NCBI RefSeq assembly: GCF_030687495.1
Contig: NZ_CP117435.1
Coordinates: 186,001 to 250,000, forward strand
DNA from: Pseudomonas sp. FP453
GTDB taxonomy: Bacteria; Pseudomonadota; Gammaproteobacteria; Pseudomonadales; Pseudomonadaceae
Direction: 5' to 3'
Length of the DNA: 64,000 nucleotides
Of the stretch, positions 23,653 through 34,007 are shown one piece after another. The position numbers and the translations under genes were made by a program. Position 1 is the first letter of the stretch. Each line of letters opens with the position of its first letter. The notes beneath the pieces were generated by a model. The model was not told the DNA's origin and made no database searches. It saw only the letters and a program-made list of their open reading frames with translations.

Positions 23653-24660
23653 TTAGCTCGCGACGACGCGATTCTTGCCCAGTCGCTTGGCCTCATACAT
23701 CGCCGCATCCGCGCGGGCGAACAGGCTGTCCAACGTCGAGTCCTCCTCGCTCAGGCTGGCCAAACCCTGGCTGACCGTCACCGTAAACGCCGATCCTTCA
23801 TAGCTGAAACTCAACGCCTGGATCTCCTTGCCCAGCCGCTCCGCCACTTGCAACGCCATCTCCGGCGCACAACCGGGCAGGACCGCGGCGAATTCTTCGC
23901 CGCCAATGCGCCCGAACAGGTCGCCACGGCGCAATACCCCGCGACCGCTCTCGGCGATACGCCGCAGCACCTGGTCGCCCTCCAGATGGCCGTAGGAGTC
24001 GTTGACGTCCTTGAAGTCATCGATATCCAGCAACAGGAACGCCAAGGGCGCGCCCTGGGCGCAGGCGCTGTCGAAGGCCTGGTTGGCGCATTCGAAGAAG
24101 TGCCGGCGGTTGCTGCTCTGGGTCAGCACGTCGGTGGTGGCGAGGCGATGCAGCTCCAGTTCCAGCTGCTTTTTCTCGGTGATGTCTTCGGCCATGCCGA
24201 CCACGATCACCGGCTCGCCGGGTTCCACCTGCTGATTGATGTAGCACTTGTCGCTGAGCCAGCGGATCTGCCCGTCGGCGGTGATGATGCGGTACTCGCG
24301 GTCTTCCACGGCGCCCTGTTCCAGCACGCGGGCCAGGCTGTGCTCGGCGTAGTCGAGGTCTTCGGGGTGAATGCTGTTGCGCCATTCACGGTGGTCGGCC
24401 AGCAGCAGGCCGGCCGAACGCCCGAATACCCGCTCGTAGGCCGGGCTCACGTACAGCACGCGGCGCGTTTCCCAGTCGATGGCCCACAGCACGGCGTTCA
24501 CGCTGACCAACAGGGAACTGAGCAATTGTTCGCGCTCGCTCAGCCGCTCGACTTCGCCCTGGGCGTGCATCAGCGCCAGCAGCGTCGCCGCCGCTGCGGG
24601 GCGCGGGTGCTCGGTGCTGGGGGGATCGGGCTGGTAGGGCTTTTCGTGAACCATCGGCAC
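23653..24660 (-). CDS. PAS-domain diguanylate cyclase
   Basis: 335 residues. A short coiled N-terminus is followed by a PAS/PAC sensor (~45-165: VLWAIDWETRRVLYVSPAYE, then REYRIITADGQIRWLSDKCY, VVGMAEDITEKK) and a GGDEF domain (~175-330). The active site reads GGEEF and the inhibitory I-site RRGD lies five residues before it. Intact motifs imply synthesis of c-di-GMP with product inhibition. Probably cytoplasmic, since no membrane span is seen. It resembles the P. aeruginosa single-PAS cyclase of the same neighbourhood. Confidence 0.93.
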   Translation of the reverse strand: MPMVHEKPYQPDPPSTEHPRPAAAATLLALMHAQGEVERLSEREQLLSSLLVSVNAVLWAIDWETRRVLYVSPAYERVFGRSAGLLLADHREWRNSIHPEDLDYAEHSLARVLEQGAVEDREYRIITADGQIRWLSDKCYINQQVEPGEPVIVVGMAEDITEKKQLELELHRLATTDVLTQSSNRRHFFECANQAFDSACAQGAPLAFLLLDIDDFKDVNDSYGHLEGDQVLRRIAESGRGVLRRGDLFGRIGGEEFAAVLPGCAPEMALQVAERLGKEIQALSFSYEGSAFTVTVSQGLASLSEEDSTLDSLFARADAAMYEAKRLGKNRVVAS

Positions 24661-24812
24661 AACTCTCTCTGGGCGCGCCGCAGGATGGAACAGCGGTCAC
24701 TACAAGGGGCCGCCATGATGGCGAAGTGTTCATTGAGAGAGGGGAATTGCAGTGAAGTTCCGTCATCGGTCGCGATTGACGGTGTCCGAGAAATGGCGCC
24801 AAAAAGCCGGTG

Positions 24813-24836
24813 GGTGGGAGGGCAAGCCCTCCCACC
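24813..24836. repeat. Perfect 11-bp hairpin in the desA 3' flank
   Basis: GGTGGGAGGGC and GCCCTCCCACC with a 2-base loop, 7 bp past the desaturase stop. It resembles a diverged single REP unit (GTGGGAGGGC) rather than a terminator, since no T-run follows on the minus strand. Confidence 0.6.
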
Positions 24837-24842
24837 GTAGGG

Positions 24843-26027
24843 TCAGACCGCTGCAGGACGCAGGGAATAGGTCTTCAATTGGTGGGCAAAGTCGCGCAGG
24901 GACTGGATGCCGCTGGCCTCGGCCTCATGCACCCATTCCTTGATGGCGGCGAGCATGTCGTGGCCATTGGTGCTGGTCTTGAGCCAGATCTGTTGCAGCG
25001 CCAGGCGCTTTTCGTAGATCACTTTCAGGGCCTGGCTGTGTTCCAGCATGCCCTGGATGCGCAGGTGATGGCGCTCATCCAGCAGGCTGGTCTCCCGCGA
25101 CAGCAAACGCTTGGCGCGGTGGAACTGGTGGCGCACCGAGTGATCGACCTTTTCCAGCTCTTGCTTGACCAGCGGGCCGATCACCAGCTTGCGGTACTGG
25201 GCCATGATCTGGAAGCGGTTGTTGAGGATCGCCATCGCAGTGTCCATGTCCAGGTGGCCCTTGCCCTCGACGCGGTGGGCAATCGGCGCCACACGCTGCA
25301 CCTTGGCCAGGCGCAGCCAGCTGAACACCTTGATCCAGGCCCAACCGAGGTCGAACTCCCACTTCTTCACCGACAGCTTGGCGGAGTTGGGGTAGGTGTG
25401 ATGGTTGTTGTGCAGCTCTTCGCCACCGACGATGATGCCCCACGGCACCAGGTTGGTCGCCGCGTCACGGCATTCGAAGTTGCGATAGCCCACGGCATGG
25501 CCCAGGCCGTTGATCACGCCGGCGGCCCAGAACGGGATCCACATCATCTGGATCGCCCAGATGGTGATGCCGATGGTGCCGAACAGCAGCAGGTCGATCA
25601 CGCCCATGATCGCCACGCCCAGCAGCGGGTAAGGGGTGTAGATTTTGCGTTCGATCCAGTCGTCCGGGCAGTTCTTGCCGTAGATGCGCAAGGTCTCGGG
25701 GTTTTCCGCTTCGGCGCGGTACAGTTCGGCACCCTTGCGCAACACGGTGGACAGGCCTTTGATCACCGGGCTGTGCGGGTCATCGACGGTTTCACATTTG
25801 GCGTGGTGTTTACGGTGGATGGCGGTCCACTCGCGGGTGTTCTGCGCCGTGGTCAGCCACAGCCAGAAGCGGAAGAAGTGTTTCAGGCCGGCATTGAGTT
25901 CCAGGGAACGATGGGCTGAATAGCGGTGCAGATAGACGGTGACCCCAACGATGGTCACGTGGGTCATCAACAGAGTGACTGCCACCAGTTGCCAGGCTGA
26001 CAGGTCAAGAAAACCGTTGTACCACAT
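24843..26027 (-). CDS. desA: Membrane acyl-lipid delta-9 fatty-acid desaturase
   Basis: 394 residues when started at ATG 26027 (MWYNGFLDLS, the usual DesA start), not the longer frame from 26066. The di-iron histidine boxes are intact: HRYSAH (34-39), HRKHH (71-75) and EELHNNHH (~205). Several membrane spans separate them. DesA introduces a double bond into phospholipid acyl chains to maintain fluidity under aerobic growth. A long helical C-terminus (~270-394) follows the catalytic core. It is divergent from the PAS-GGDEF-EAL gene. Confidence 0.93.
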   Translation of the reverse strand: MWYNGFLDLSAWQLVAVTLLMTHVTIVGVTVYLHRYSAHRSLELNAGLKHFFRFWLWLTTAQNTREWTAIHRKHHAKCETVDDPHSPVIKGLSTVLRKGAELYRAEAENPETLRIYGKNCPDDWIERKIYTPYPLLGVAIMGVIDLLLFGTIGITIWAIQMMWIPFWAAGVINGLGHAVGYRNFECRDAATNLVPWGIIVGGEELHNNHHTYPNSAKLSVKKWEFDLGWAWIKVFSWLRLAKVQRVAPIAHRVEGKGHLDMDTAMAILNNRFQIMAQYRKLVIGPLVKQELEKVDHSVRHQFHRAKRLLSRETSLLDERHHLRIQGMLEHSQALKVIYEKRLALQQIWLKTSTNGHDMLAAIKEWVHEAEASGIQSLRDFAHQLKTYSLRPAAV

Positions 26028-26193
26028 AGGCTGTATGGCCCTCAGATAAAGAAAAAAACAGCTCACGCATTATCACTAAGCCTACAGAGAAAACCAGCCA
26101 CCCTTTCAGATAGGAGTGACTGGATGTTTCTTATTCTATAATCCGCAGCCTTTGTAGGGCGATTCTGTTTTTTTAGTAAGGATTACTGAGCAT

Positions 26194-28107
26194 ATGCTGC
26201 TTTCATACCGAGGTGCCCTACGTGTAGGGCTGGTATACCTGCTGGTTTCCATTGTCTGGCTCCAGCTCAGCAACCAGGTATTGATCAACTTTCTCGATGA
26301 ACCGAGGGAGCTGGGTCACTGGCTGCAGGTGCGCGGCTATGTGTGGGTGGCCCTCAGCGCGCTGGCCATTTACCTGCTCTGTGCGCGGTTTGACCGGGCC
26401 AGCCGGCTTGCCCAGCCCCTGCAGGAAAACCGCGAGCGCCTGCGCCAGGCCGCCGCCGTGTTCGACTGCACCCGCGAAGGCGTGCTGGTCACCGACGCCA
26501 AGGGCCTGATCGTGCATGTGAACCGGGCCTTTGTGGAGATCACCGGCTACCGCCGCGAAGACGTCATGGGCCAGCAGCCGAGCCTGTTCAAGTCTGGGCG
26601 CCATTCATCGGGTTTTTATCAACAGATGTTCCAGGCCCTGGGGCGTACCGGCGAATGGAGCGGAGAGATCTGGAACCGACGCAAGAGCGGCGAGATTTAT
26701 CCACAGTGGCAAACCATCCGCGCCGTGCAGGATGATCTCGGCCACGTCAGCCACTACGTCGCGGTGTTCTCCGACATCACCGCCATCAAGCATTCCGAGC
26801 ACGAACTGGCGCACCTGGCGCACCACGACCCGCTCACCGACCTGCCCAATCGCCTGCTGTTCACCGACCGCGCCGAGCAGGCGCTGGCCTCCGCGCAAGT
26901 GCACAAGCGCGGCTGTGCCTTGCTGCTGCTGGACCTGGACCACTTCAAGATCATCAACGACAGCCTTGGCCATAACGTCGGCGACCAACTGCTCAAGCTG
27001 GTGGGCGAGCGGCTCAAGGCCCTGTTCGGCCCCGGCGTGACCCTGGCGCGCCTGGGCGGCGACGAGTTCGCCGTGCTGGCGGAAAGTTGTCCACAGGTGG
27101 TGCAAGCCGCCGGCCTGGCGCAGCGCATGCTGGATACGATGAAACAACCGTTCATCTTTGACGGCCACCAGCTGTTTATCAGCGCCAGCGTCGGCATCAG
27201 CCTGTTCCCCAGCGATGCCCTGAGCGCCGAGCAACTGCTGCGCAACGCCGACTCGGCGCTGTTCAAGGCCAAGAGCGCCGGGCGCGAAGGCTACGCCCTG
27301 TACACCGAAGAACTCACCGCCCACGCGCAAAACCGCGTGGAAATCGCCAGCGAACTGCGCCGCGCCCTCGACCAGCACGAACTGCGCGTCTACTACCAGC
27401 CCGTGCACGACCTGCAAGACAGCCGCCTGATCGGCGTCGAGGCGCTGGTGCGCTGGGAACACCCGGAACGTGGCCTGGTGCCGCCGGGGGATTTCATCCC
27501 CATCGCCGAACGCACCGGGTTGATCGCCGACATCGACGCCTGGGTGCTGGACCAGTCGTGCCGCCAGATGGGCCAATGGCTGGCGCAGGGCGTGGCGCTG
27601 AATTTTATTGCGGTCAACGTCTCCAGCCGCCTGTTTGCCCGTCGCGAGCTGTACGAGCAAGTTGCCCAGGTGCTGCACGACACCGGCCTGGACCCGGCTT
27701 TTCTTGAGCTGGAAGTCACCGAAAGCGCGGTGATGGACGACCCCGAAGCCGCCCTGGAGCAACTGCATCGCCTGCGCGAACTGGGCTTGCGCCTGGCCAT
27801 CGACGACTTCGGCACCGGCTATTCCTCACTGCTGCGCCTCAAGCGCCTGCCGGTGCAGAAACTCAAGATCGACCAGGGCTTTGTCGCCGGCTTGCCGTGG
27901 GACGAAGACGACGCCGCCATCGTGCGCGTGGTCATCGCCCTGGCGAAAAGCATGGGCATGCAGGTGCACGCCGAAGGGATCGAGCAGGTGGAGCAGGCGC
28001 GGTTCCTGTTGGAGCATGAATGCGACTTGGGCCAGGGTTACTGGTTTGGCCGGCCAGTGCCGGCGAGTGAAATCGACTGGAACCGAGCCCCGCCGATCCA
28101 AAGTTGA
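26194..28107 (+). CDS. Membrane PAS-GGDEF-EAL c-di-GMP protein
   Basis: 637 residues. Two N-terminal membrane spans (~11-28 and ~48-65) enclose a short periplasmic loop; then come PAS/PAC (~85-205), GGDEF (~205-370, motif ARLGGDEF intact) and EAL (~380-630, with GVEALVRWEHPE, LAIDDFGTGYSS and KIDQGFV). Both catalytic signatures are intact, so net activity cannot be told from sequence. It corresponds in order and architecture to PA0285 of P. aeruginosa, between desA and oscA-sbp. Confidence 0.93.
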   Translation: MLLSYRGALRVGLVYLLVSIVWLQLSNQVLINFLDEPRELGHWLQVRGYVWVALSALAIYLLCARFDRASRLAQPLQENRERLRQAAAVFDCTREGVLVTDAKGLIVHVNRAFVEITGYRREDVMGQQPSLFKSGRHSSGFYQQMFQALGRTGEWSGEIWNRRKSGEIYPQWQTIRAVQDDLGHVSHYVAVFSDITAIKHSEHELAHLAHHDPLTDLPNRLLFTDRAEQALASAQVHKRGCALLLLDLDHFKIINDSLGHNVGDQLLKLVGERLKALFGPGVTLARLGGDEFAVLAESCPQVVQAAGLAQRMLDTMKQPFIFDGHQLFISASVGISLFPSDALSAEQLLRNADSALFKAKSAGREGYALYTEELTAHAQNRVEIASELRRALDQHELRVYYQPVHDLQDSRLIGVEALVRWEHPERGLVPPGDFIPIAERTGLIADIDAWVLDQSCRQMGQWLAQGVALNFIAVNVSSRLFARRELYEQVAQVLHDTGLDPAFLELEVTESAVMDDPEAALEQLHRLRELGLRLAIDDFGTGYSSLLRLKRLPVQKLKIDQGFVAGLPWDEDDAAIVRVVIALAKSMGMQVHAEGIEQVEQARFLLEHECDLGQGYWFGRPVPASEIDWNRAPPIQS

Positions 28108-28120
28108 AATGCACTCAAAA

Positions 28121-28209
28121 TGTGGGAGCTGGCTTGCCTGCGATAGCGGTGTGTCAGCCAGCACATCACTTGCTGATAGACCGCTATCGCAGGCAAGCCA
28201 GCTCCCACA
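28121..28209. repeat. REPIN (AT type) after the GGDEF-EAL gene
   Basis: Two inverted REP units of the variant TGTGGGAGCTGGCTTGCCTG, ending CGATAGCG, with a ~40 bp loop, 13 bp after the stop codon. Confidence 0.9.
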
Positions 28210-28303
28210 TTTGGATCGTCTCAAGGCTTAATTTCAGCCAAAACCCACAAAACCCGCACGCAACCCCACGTCCCACCAGAAAATTCTTTCTGGTTATATA
28301 AAC

Positions 28304-28328
28304 ATTCTTAAATAGTATTTTTAAGAAT
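28304..28328. promoter_or_regulatory. AT-rich inverted repeat upstream of oscA, possible sulfur-regulator site
   Basis: ATTCTTAAA and TTTAAGAAT are perfect 9-bp arms with a 7-bp spacer, about 80 bp upstream of oscA, within an AT-rich island (TATATAAACATTC). CysB is known to control sulfate-starvation genes and binds AT-rich sites; assignment to CysB here is inference. Confidence 0.45.
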
Positions 28329-28408
28329 ATCCGCGCTTATCTACTATCGCTCTCACGCCACCCGCAGTGCCGCCACTGCAAGGCACTTTTTATTTCAGGA
28401 GCGAGACC

Positions 28409-28591
28409 ATGAGCGCATCTCTACGTAGCGTCGACGGCCAGGACGAAGCAGCCATTTTGCGTGAGATCCAGAGCGCATTGCGCGACCTGCGCTTTGGCGC
28501 GGTGGAAATCACCGTGCATAACGCGCAAGTGGTACAGATCGAACGCAAAGAAAAATTCCGCCTGCAAAACCCGGGTAACAAACCGAGCTGA
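28409..28591 (+). CDS. oscA: OscA-family small sulfur-starvation protein
   Basis: 60 residues from ATG 28409 (CAGGAG upstream). The core [20 protein letters not shown], then [17 protein letters not shown], is the OscA/DUF2292 pattern. OscA is known in pseudomonads as a small protein upstream of the sulfate transporter genes, needed for growth on organosulfur compounds; its biochemical role is unclear. It stands 74 bp before sbp and probably shares its promoter. Confidence 0.88.
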   Translation: MSASLRSVDGQDEAAILREIQSALRDLRFGAVEITVHNAQVVQIERKEKFRLQNPGNKPS

Positions 28592-28665
28592 GCAGTCACG
28601 GCGATTCGCATGCTAGACCCGCACTTATAAGAAAAAGCCAACACCCAGAATTTTCAGGAGCTTCT

Positions 28666-29676
28666 ATGTCGTCGATTCGCCGTTACGCCCTGGCCGCCCT
28701 GGCCAGCGCCGTGTTTGCAGGTTCCGCCGTTGCCAAGGACTACGAGTTGCTCAACGTCTCGTACGACCCGACCCGTGAGCTGTACCAGGACTACAACGCT
28801 GAGTTCACCAATTTCTGGAAACAGTCCCACCCCGGCGACAACGTGAAAATCCAGCAATCCCACGGTGGCTCGGGCAAGCAAGGCCGCGCCGTGATCGACG
28901 GCCTGCGCGCCGACGTGGTGACCCTGGCCCTGGCCGGCGACATCGATGAAATCGCCAAGCTGGGCAAGACCCTCCCGGAAAACTGGCAGACCCGCCTGCC
29001 GGACGCCAGCACCCCGTACACCTCGACCATCGTGTTCCTGGTGCGCAAGGGCAACCCTAAAGGCATCAAGGATTGGGGCGACCTGATCAAGAAAGACGTG
29101 TCCGTGATCACCCCGAACCCGAAAACCTCCGGCGGCGCCCGCTGGAACTTCCTCGCCGCCTGGGCCTACGGCCTGAAAACCGGCGGCAGCGAAGCCAAGG
29201 CCCAGGAATACGTTCAAGCGCTGTTCAAACACGTACCTGTGCTGGACACCGGCGCACGCGGTTCGACCATCACCTTCGTCAACAACGGTCAGGGTGACGT
29301 GTTGCTGGCCTGGGAAAACGAAGCCTTCCTCGCGCTGAAAGAAGACGGCGGCGCAGACAAGTTCGACATCGTCGTGCCGTCCCTGTCGATCCTCGCCGAG
29401 CCGCCAGTGGCCGTAGTCGACAAGAACGCCGAGAAAAAGGGCAACACCGAAATCGCCACTGAATACCTGAAACACCTGTACAGCCCGGCTGGCCAGGAGA
29501 TTGCGGCGAAGAACTTCTACCGCCCACGGGATGCGAAAGTTGCCGCCAAATACGCCCAACAGTTCCCGAAACTGGACCTGGTGACTATCGACAAAGACTT
29601 CGGCGGCTGGAAAACTGCCCAACCGAAATTCTTTAACGACGGTGGCGTGTTCGACCAGATCTACACGGCGCAGTAA
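28666..29676 (+). CDS. sbp: Periplasmic sulfate-binding protein
   Basis: 336 residues. Signal peptide residues 1-23 end in AVA before [20 protein letters not shown], a start typical of Sbp. The ligand-loop segment [20 protein letters not shown] and [19 protein letters not shown] are characteristic of sulfate/thiosulfate binders. It delivers sulfate to the CysTWA permease encoded just downstream. GGAG-type ribosome-binding site (CAGGAGC) before the ATG. Confidence 0.96.
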   Translation: MSSIRRYALAALASAVFAGSAVAKDYELLNVSYDPTRELYQDYNAEFTNFWKQSHPGDNVKIQQSHGGSGKQGRAVIDGLRADVVTLALAGDIDEIAKLGKTLPENWQTRLPDASTPYTSTIVFLVRKGNPKGIKDWGDLIKKDVSVITPNPKTSGGARWNFLAAWAYGLKTGGSEAKAQEYVQALFKHVPVLDTGARGSTITFVNNGQGDVLLAWENEAFLALKEDGGADKFDIVVPSLSILAEPPVAVVDKNAEKKGNTEIATEYLKHLYSPAGQEIAAKNFYRPRDAKVAAKYAQQFPKLDLVTIDKDFGGWKTAQPKFFNDGGVFDQIYTAQ

Positions 29677-29720
29677 GCAACACTACCTGTAGGAACCCGC
29701 TTTTCTGTGAGATCTGGCTT

Positions 29721-29828
29721 GTGTGGGAGCTGGCTTGCCTGCGATAGCATCACCAAGGTGTGACTGACACACCGAGGTGCCTGCATCGCGGGCAAGCCCG
29801 GCTCCCACAGAAAAGCCAGCTCCCACAC
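29721..29828. repeat. Mixed-type REPIN between sbp and cysT
   Basis: The left unit is of the CTGGCTTGCCTG variant and the right unit of the GCGGGCAAGCCC variant with one extra G, followed by a third partial unit (GCCAGCTCCCACA, about 29814-29826). It lies inside the sbp-cysT gap and could affect the relative levels of the two transcripts. Confidence 0.8.
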
Positions 29829-29874
29829 AAAGCGCGCTCCTACAGTGGTTTCTACCCTTTTACCAAGGACTCTT

Positions 29875-30693
29875 ATGTCGCGTCGTATCTCCCCCGTCAT
29901 ACCCGGCTTCGGGCTGACGCTGGGCTACACCGTGGTGTACCTCAGCCTGATCGTACTCATCCCCCTCGCGGCGATGTTTGTACACGCCGCTCAACTTACC
30001 TGGGATCAGTTCTGGAACATCATCTCCGCCCCGCGCGTGCTGGCTGCGTTGAAGTTGAGTTTCAGCACCGCGTTGTACGCCGCGCTGATCAACGGCGTGA
30101 TCGGCACGCTGCTGGCCTGGGTGCTGGTGCGCTACACCTTCCCCGGCCGCAAGATCATCGATGCGATGATCGACCTGCCCTTCGCCTTGCCCACCGCCGT
30201 GGCGGGTATCGCACTGACCGCCTTGTACACGCCGAATGGTTTTGTCGGCCAGTTTGCCGCCGACCTGGGTTTCAAGATCGCCTACACCCCGCTGGGCATC
30301 ACCCTGGCGCTGACCTTCGTCACGCTGCCCTTCGTGGTGCGCACGGTGCAGCCGGTACTGGCCGATATCCCCCGGGAAATCGAAGAAGCCGCCGCCTGCC
30401 TGGGCGCCAAGCCGTTGCAGGTGTTCCGCTACATCCTCGTGCCGGCGCTGCTGCCCGCGTGGCTCACCGGTTTCGCCCTGGCGTTTGCCCGTGGCGTCGG
30501 TGAGTACGGTTCGGTGATCTTCATCGCCGGCAACATGCCGATGAAAACCGAGATCCTGCCGCTGCTGATCATGGTCAAGCTCGACCAATACGACTACCGC
30601 GGCGCCACCTCCATTGGTGTGCTGATGCTGGTGGTTTCCTTTGTCCTGCTGCTGCTGATCAACTTGTTGCAGCGGCGCATCGAACGTCCATAA
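29875..30693 (+). CDS. cysT: Sulfate ABC transporter permease CysT
   Basis: 272 residues from ATG 29875 (AAGGA upstream). About six membrane spans, with the permease coupling loop [20 protein letters not shown] (EAA motif). [18 protein letters not shown] is typical of CysT/CysU. Forms the sulfate channel with CysW; followed after 13 bp by cysW. Confidence 0.95.
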   Translation: MSRRISPVIPGFGLTLGYTVVYLSLIVLIPLAAMFVHAAQLTWDQFWNIISAPRVLAALKLSFSTALYAALINGVIGTLLAWVLVRYTFPGRKIIDAMIDLPFALPTAVAGIALTALYTPNGFVGQFAADLGFKIAYTPLGITLALTFVTLPFVVRTVQPVLADIPREIEEAAACLGAKPLQVFRYILVPALLPAWLTGFALAFARGVGEYGSVIFIAGNMPMKTEILPLLIMVKLDQYDYRGATSIGVLMLVVSFVLLLLINLLQRRIERP

Positions 30694-30706
30694 GGAGGCG
30701 CGGAAC

Positions 30707-31579
30707 ATGTCCCAATCGTCTATTTCCGCCGCGTCCTCGGCCAACGCTGCCCGCCGTGGCAGTGCGGTGTCGCGACGTATCCTGATCAGCCTTGGCTGGC
30801 TGGTGTTCGCCTTGTTCCTGCTGTTGCCGCTGTTGATCGTGGTGACCCAGGGCCTGAAGAACGGCCTTGGTTCGTTCTTCACCGCGATCCTCGAACCCGA
30901 CGCGCTGTCGGCGCTGAAACTCACGGTGATCGCCGTGGCGATTTCGGTGCCGCTCAACGTGGTGTTTGGCGTCAGCGCTGCCTGGTGCGTGAGCAAATAC
31001 TCGTTCCGTGGCAAGAGCATCCTGGTCACGTTGATCGACCTGCCGTTCTCGGTGTCGCCGGTGATCGCCGGCCTGGTCTACGTGCTGATGTTCGGCGCCC
31101 AGGGCTTCTTTGGCCCGTGGTTGCAGGACCATGACATCCAGCTCGTGTTCGCCTTGCCCGGCATTGTGCTGGCGACCATCTTCGTCACCGTGCCGTTCGT
31201 GGCCCGTGAACTGATCCCGCTGATGCAAGAGCAGGGCACCCAGGAAGAAGAAGCCGCGCGCCTGCTCGGTGCGAATGGCTGGCAGATGTTCTGGCACGTC
31301 ACTGTGCCGAATATCAAATGGGGCCTGATCTACGGCGTGGTGCTGTGTACCGCACGGGCCATGGGGGAGTTTGGCGCGGTGTCGGTGGTGTCCGGCCACA
31401 TTCGCGGCGTCACCAACACCCTGCCGCTGCACGTCGAGATTCTCTACAACGAATACAACCACGTCGCCGCGTTTGCGGTGGCCAGCCTGCTGCTGATCCT
31501 GGCGCTCTTCATCCTGCTGCTCAAGCAGTGGAGCGAGAACCGTATCAACCGCCTGCGCAACAGTGCCGGTGATGAATAA
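30707..31579 (+). CDS. cysW: Sulfate ABC transporter permease CysW
   Basis: 290 residues. After a Ser/Ala-rich start come about six membrane spans, the CysW segment [20 protein letters not shown] and the EAA loop [25 protein letters not shown] precedes the ATG. It pairs with CysT and is 3 bp from cysA, so the three genes are one operon. Confidence 0.95.
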   Translation: MSQSSISAASSANAARRGSAVSRRILISLGWLVFALFLLLPLLIVVTQGLKNGLGSFFTAILEPDALSALKLTVIAVAISVPLNVVFGVSAAWCVSKYSFRGKSILVTLIDLPFSVSPVIAGLVYVLMFGAQGFFGPWLQDHDIQLVFALPGIVLATIFVTVPFVARELIPLMQEQGTQEEEAARLLGANGWQMFWHVTVPNIKWGLIYGVVLCTARAMGEFGAVSVVSGHIRGVTNTLPLHVEILYNEYNHVAAFAVASLLLILALFILLLKQWSENRINRLRNSAGDE

Positions 31580-31582
31580 GTC

Positions 31583-32563
31583 ATGTCGATCGAAGTCCGT
31601 AATGTCAGCAAGAACTTCAACGCCTTCAAGGCCCTGAACAGCATCAATCTGGACATCCAGAGTGGCGAGCTGGTGGCGTTGCTTGGCCCGTCCGGCTGCG
31701 GCAAGACCACCTTGCTGCGCATCATCGCCGGCCTCGAAACCCCGGATGACGGCAGCATCGTGTTCCACGGTGAAGACGTCTCCGGCCACGACGTGCGTGA
31801 TCGCAACGTCGGCTTTGTGTTCCAGCACTACGCGTTGTTCCGCCACATGACCGTGTTCGACAACGTTGCCTTCGGCCTGCGCATGAAACCGAAGAACCAG
31901 CGCCCGAGCGAAAGCCAGATCGCCAGCAAAGTCCACGAGCTGCTGAACATGGTGCAACTGGACTGGCTGTCCGACCGCTACCCGGAACAACTCTCCGGCG
32001 GCCAGCGCCAGCGTATCGCCCTGGCCCGCGCCCTGGCGGTGGAGCCGAAAGTGCTGCTGCTCGACGAACCGTTCGGCGCCCTTGACGCCAAGGTGCGTAA
32101 AGAACTGCGCCGCTGGCTTGCACGCCTGCACGAAGACATCAACCTGACCTCGGTGTTTGTGACCCACGACCAGGAAGAGGCCATGGAAGTCGCCGACCGC
32201 ATCGTGGTGATGAACAAGGGCGTGATCGAGCAGATCGGCTCACCGGGCGAAGTCTACGAAAACCCGGCCAGTGATTTCGTCTATCACTTCCTCGGCGATT
32301 CGAACCGCCTGCACCTGGGTGAAGACAATCATGTGTTGTTCCGCCCCCACGAAGTGTCGCTGTCGCGCCATGAACTGGAAGACCACCACGCTGCCGAAGT
32401 GCGCGATATCCGCCCGTTGGGTGCGACCACGCGCGTGACGTTGAAGGTGGAAGGCCAGAGCGAGCTGATCGAAGCCGAAGTGGTCAAAGACCACGACAGC
32501 CTCACCGGTTTGGCCCGTGGCGAGACACTGTTCTTCAAGCCCAAGGTCTGGCAAAAAGCCTGA
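31583..32563 (+). CDS. cysA: Sulfate/thiosulfate ABC transporter ATP-binding protein
   Basis: 326 residues. Walker [10 protein letters not shown] (35-43), Q-loop FVFQHYALF, signature LSGGQRQR (~136), Walker [13 protein letters not shown] and switch His [11 protein letters not shown]-terminal regulatory TOBE-like part ([20 protein letters not shown]) completes the usual length. It powers sulfate uptake through CysTW with Sbp. Confidence 0.96.
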   Translation: MSIEVRNVSKNFNAFKALNSINLDIQSGELVALLGPSGCGKTTLLRIIAGLETPDDGSIVFHGEDVSGHDVRDRNVGFVFQHYALFRHMTVFDNVAFGLRMKPKNQRPSESQIASKVHELLNMVQLDWLSDRYPEQLSGGQRQRIALARALAVEPKVLLLDEPFGALDAKVRKELRRWLARLHEDINLTSVFVTHDQEEAMEVADRIVVMNKGVIEQIGSPGEVYENPASDFVYHFLGDSNRLHLGEDNHVLFRPHEVSLSRHELEDHHAAEVRDIRPLGATTRVTLKVEGQSELIEAEVVKDHDSLTGLARGETLFFKPKVWQKA

Positions 32564-32581
32564 GAACACTGCACCACCCAC

Positions 32582-32670
32582 TGTGGGAGCGGGCTTGCCC
32601 GCGATAGCGGTCTGTCAGTTGCCAATGTGCTGACTGACCCACCGCTATCGCGGGCAAGCCCGCTCCCACA
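32582..32670. repeat. REPIN (GC type) after cysA
   Basis: Two inverted REP units of the GCGGGCTTGCCCG variant around a ~40 bp loop, between the convergent cysA and DUF962 genes. Confidence 0.9.
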
Positions 32671-32671
32671 T

Positions 32672-33199
32672 TTAAATCCCGCTGGGCTTTAGATCGCGGC
32701 GCGCCACTGGGCCCGAGCGTGCTTCGATCTGCTGCTTGAGGTCATGCCGCAGCCCCACCAGAAACGCCAACTCCGCCACCACAAACAACGGCCCGACGAT
32801 CAGCCCCGACACATCGTCCACAAACGCCGGCTTTTTACCCTCGTAATAGTGCCCGACAAACTGAATCACCCAGCCCACCACAAACATCCCGATCCCGCTG
32901 CCCAGCCACACCAGCGTGCTCTGCGCCGCCAACACATGCCCGGCCCACACCGACAAGCCCATCAGCACCGTCATCAACACACCGAGCGCCAGCTCCAGGC
33001 GCAGGTAAAACCACGCCGAAAACAACGCGAGCAGCACCGCCGGTGAAACCCACAGCCCACCCACGGCCCATTCGGGACGCGACAGCAACACCGCCACCGC
33101 GACCACAATCAACGGGATGCCGATAAAGTGGCTGGCGATATTGCGCGGGTCGCGGTGGTAGGCGGCGTATTGGCTGAGGTGATCGACGAGGCTTTTCAT
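32672..33199 (-). CDS. DUF962/Mpo1-like membrane protein
   Basis: 175 residues from ATG 33199 (GAGGAAC upstream), preferred over the frame start at 33229. Four hydrophobic segments and the conserved pairs AAYHRDPRNIASHFIGIPL and GWVIQFVGHYYEGKKPAFVD, both with His, match the Mpo1/YGL010w family. The yeast member oxidises 2-hydroxy fatty acids using iron bound by such histidines; the bacterial role is not established. Convergent with cysA and divergent from a Crp/Fnr gene. Confidence 0.88.
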   Translation of the reverse strand: MKSLVDHLSQYAAYHRDPRNIASHFIGIPLIVVAVAVLLSRPEWAVGGLWVSPAVLLALFSAWFYLRLELALGVLMTVLMGLSVWAGHVLAAQSTLVWLGSGIGMFVVGWVIQFVGHYYEGKKPAFVDDVSGLIVGPLFVVAELAFLVGLRHDLKQQIEARSGPVARRDLKPSGI

Positions 33200-33282
33200 T
33201 GTTGTTCCTCCTGTAGGATGTTTGATCATGCCCTGTCAGCCTTTGCCTGACTGTCAGCTGGGCGACAATCTTCGGAGTTCCC

Positions 33283-33969
33283 ATGGATGCAGCGCAATGG
33301 CACGCGCAACTGGCGACCGGCCAGTGGTTCAGTCACCTGCCCGCACCGTTTCAGACTAGCTTGCTGGCCCACGCCCGGTTGCGTCAGCTGACGGCGGGGC
33401 AATACCTGTTCAAGCGCGGCGACCCGCCGTGCGGCCTGTATGCGGTGCTCGAGGGCAGCCTGCGCATCAGCGCGGTCAATGAACACGGCAAGGAAGCGGT
33501 ATTGAGCCTGGTGGAGCCGCCTTTCTGGTTTGGCGAGATCTGCCTGTTCGACGGCCTGCCGCGCACCCACGACGCCTGCGCCGTCGGCCCGTGCACGCTG
33601 TTGCAGGTGCCGCAGCAGGCGCTGTTGAAAGACCTCGACGAAAATCCGCGCTACTGGCGCGACCTGGCCCTGTTGATGAGCCAGAAACTGCGCCTGAGTT
33701 TTATCGGCCTCGAACAGCTGCGCCTGATGCCGGCGTCGGTGCGCCTGGCCCATCGCTTGCTGATGATCATTGACGGTCATGGCGACATCGAGCCCTCACG
33801 GCGCCTCGTGCAACTGCCCCAGGAAGACCTGGCGGCGATGCTCAGCCTGTCGCGCCAGACCACCAACGCCCTGCTCAAGGACCTGCAAGCCCAAGGCATC
33901 GTGCGCCTGGGCTACGGCGCGATCGAAATCCTCGACGCCGGGCGGTTGCGGGAGGCGGCGCACACCTGA
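33283..33969 (+). CDS. Crp/Fnr-family transcriptional regulator
   Basis: 228 residues. A cyclic-nucleotide-type beta-roll (~15-125: LKRGDPPCGLYAVLEGSLRI appears as FKRGDPPCGLYAVLEGSLRI, then WFGEICLFDGLPRTHDACA) is followed by a dimer helix and a Crp-type HTH (LPQEDLAAMLSLSRQTTNAL). The N-terminal cysteines of Fnr are absent, and the phosphate-cassette residues of cAMP binders are not clear, so the signal is unknown. Divergent from the DUF962 gene. Confidence 0.92.
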   Translation: MDAAQWHAQLATGQWFSHLPAPFQTSLLAHARLRQLTAGQYLFKRGDPPCGLYAVLEGSLRISAVNEHGKEAVLSLVEPPFWFGEICLFDGLPRTHDACAVGPCTLLQVPQQALLKDLDENPRYWRDLALLMSQKLRLSFIGLEQLRLMPASVRLAHRLLMIIDGHGDIEPSRRLVQLPQEDLAAMLSLSRQTTNALLKDLQAQGIVRLGYGAIEILDAGRLREAAHT

Positions 33970-34007
33970 GGGTGTTAGCCTGCTGGCCTGATCAATCGAG
34001 GTGTCTT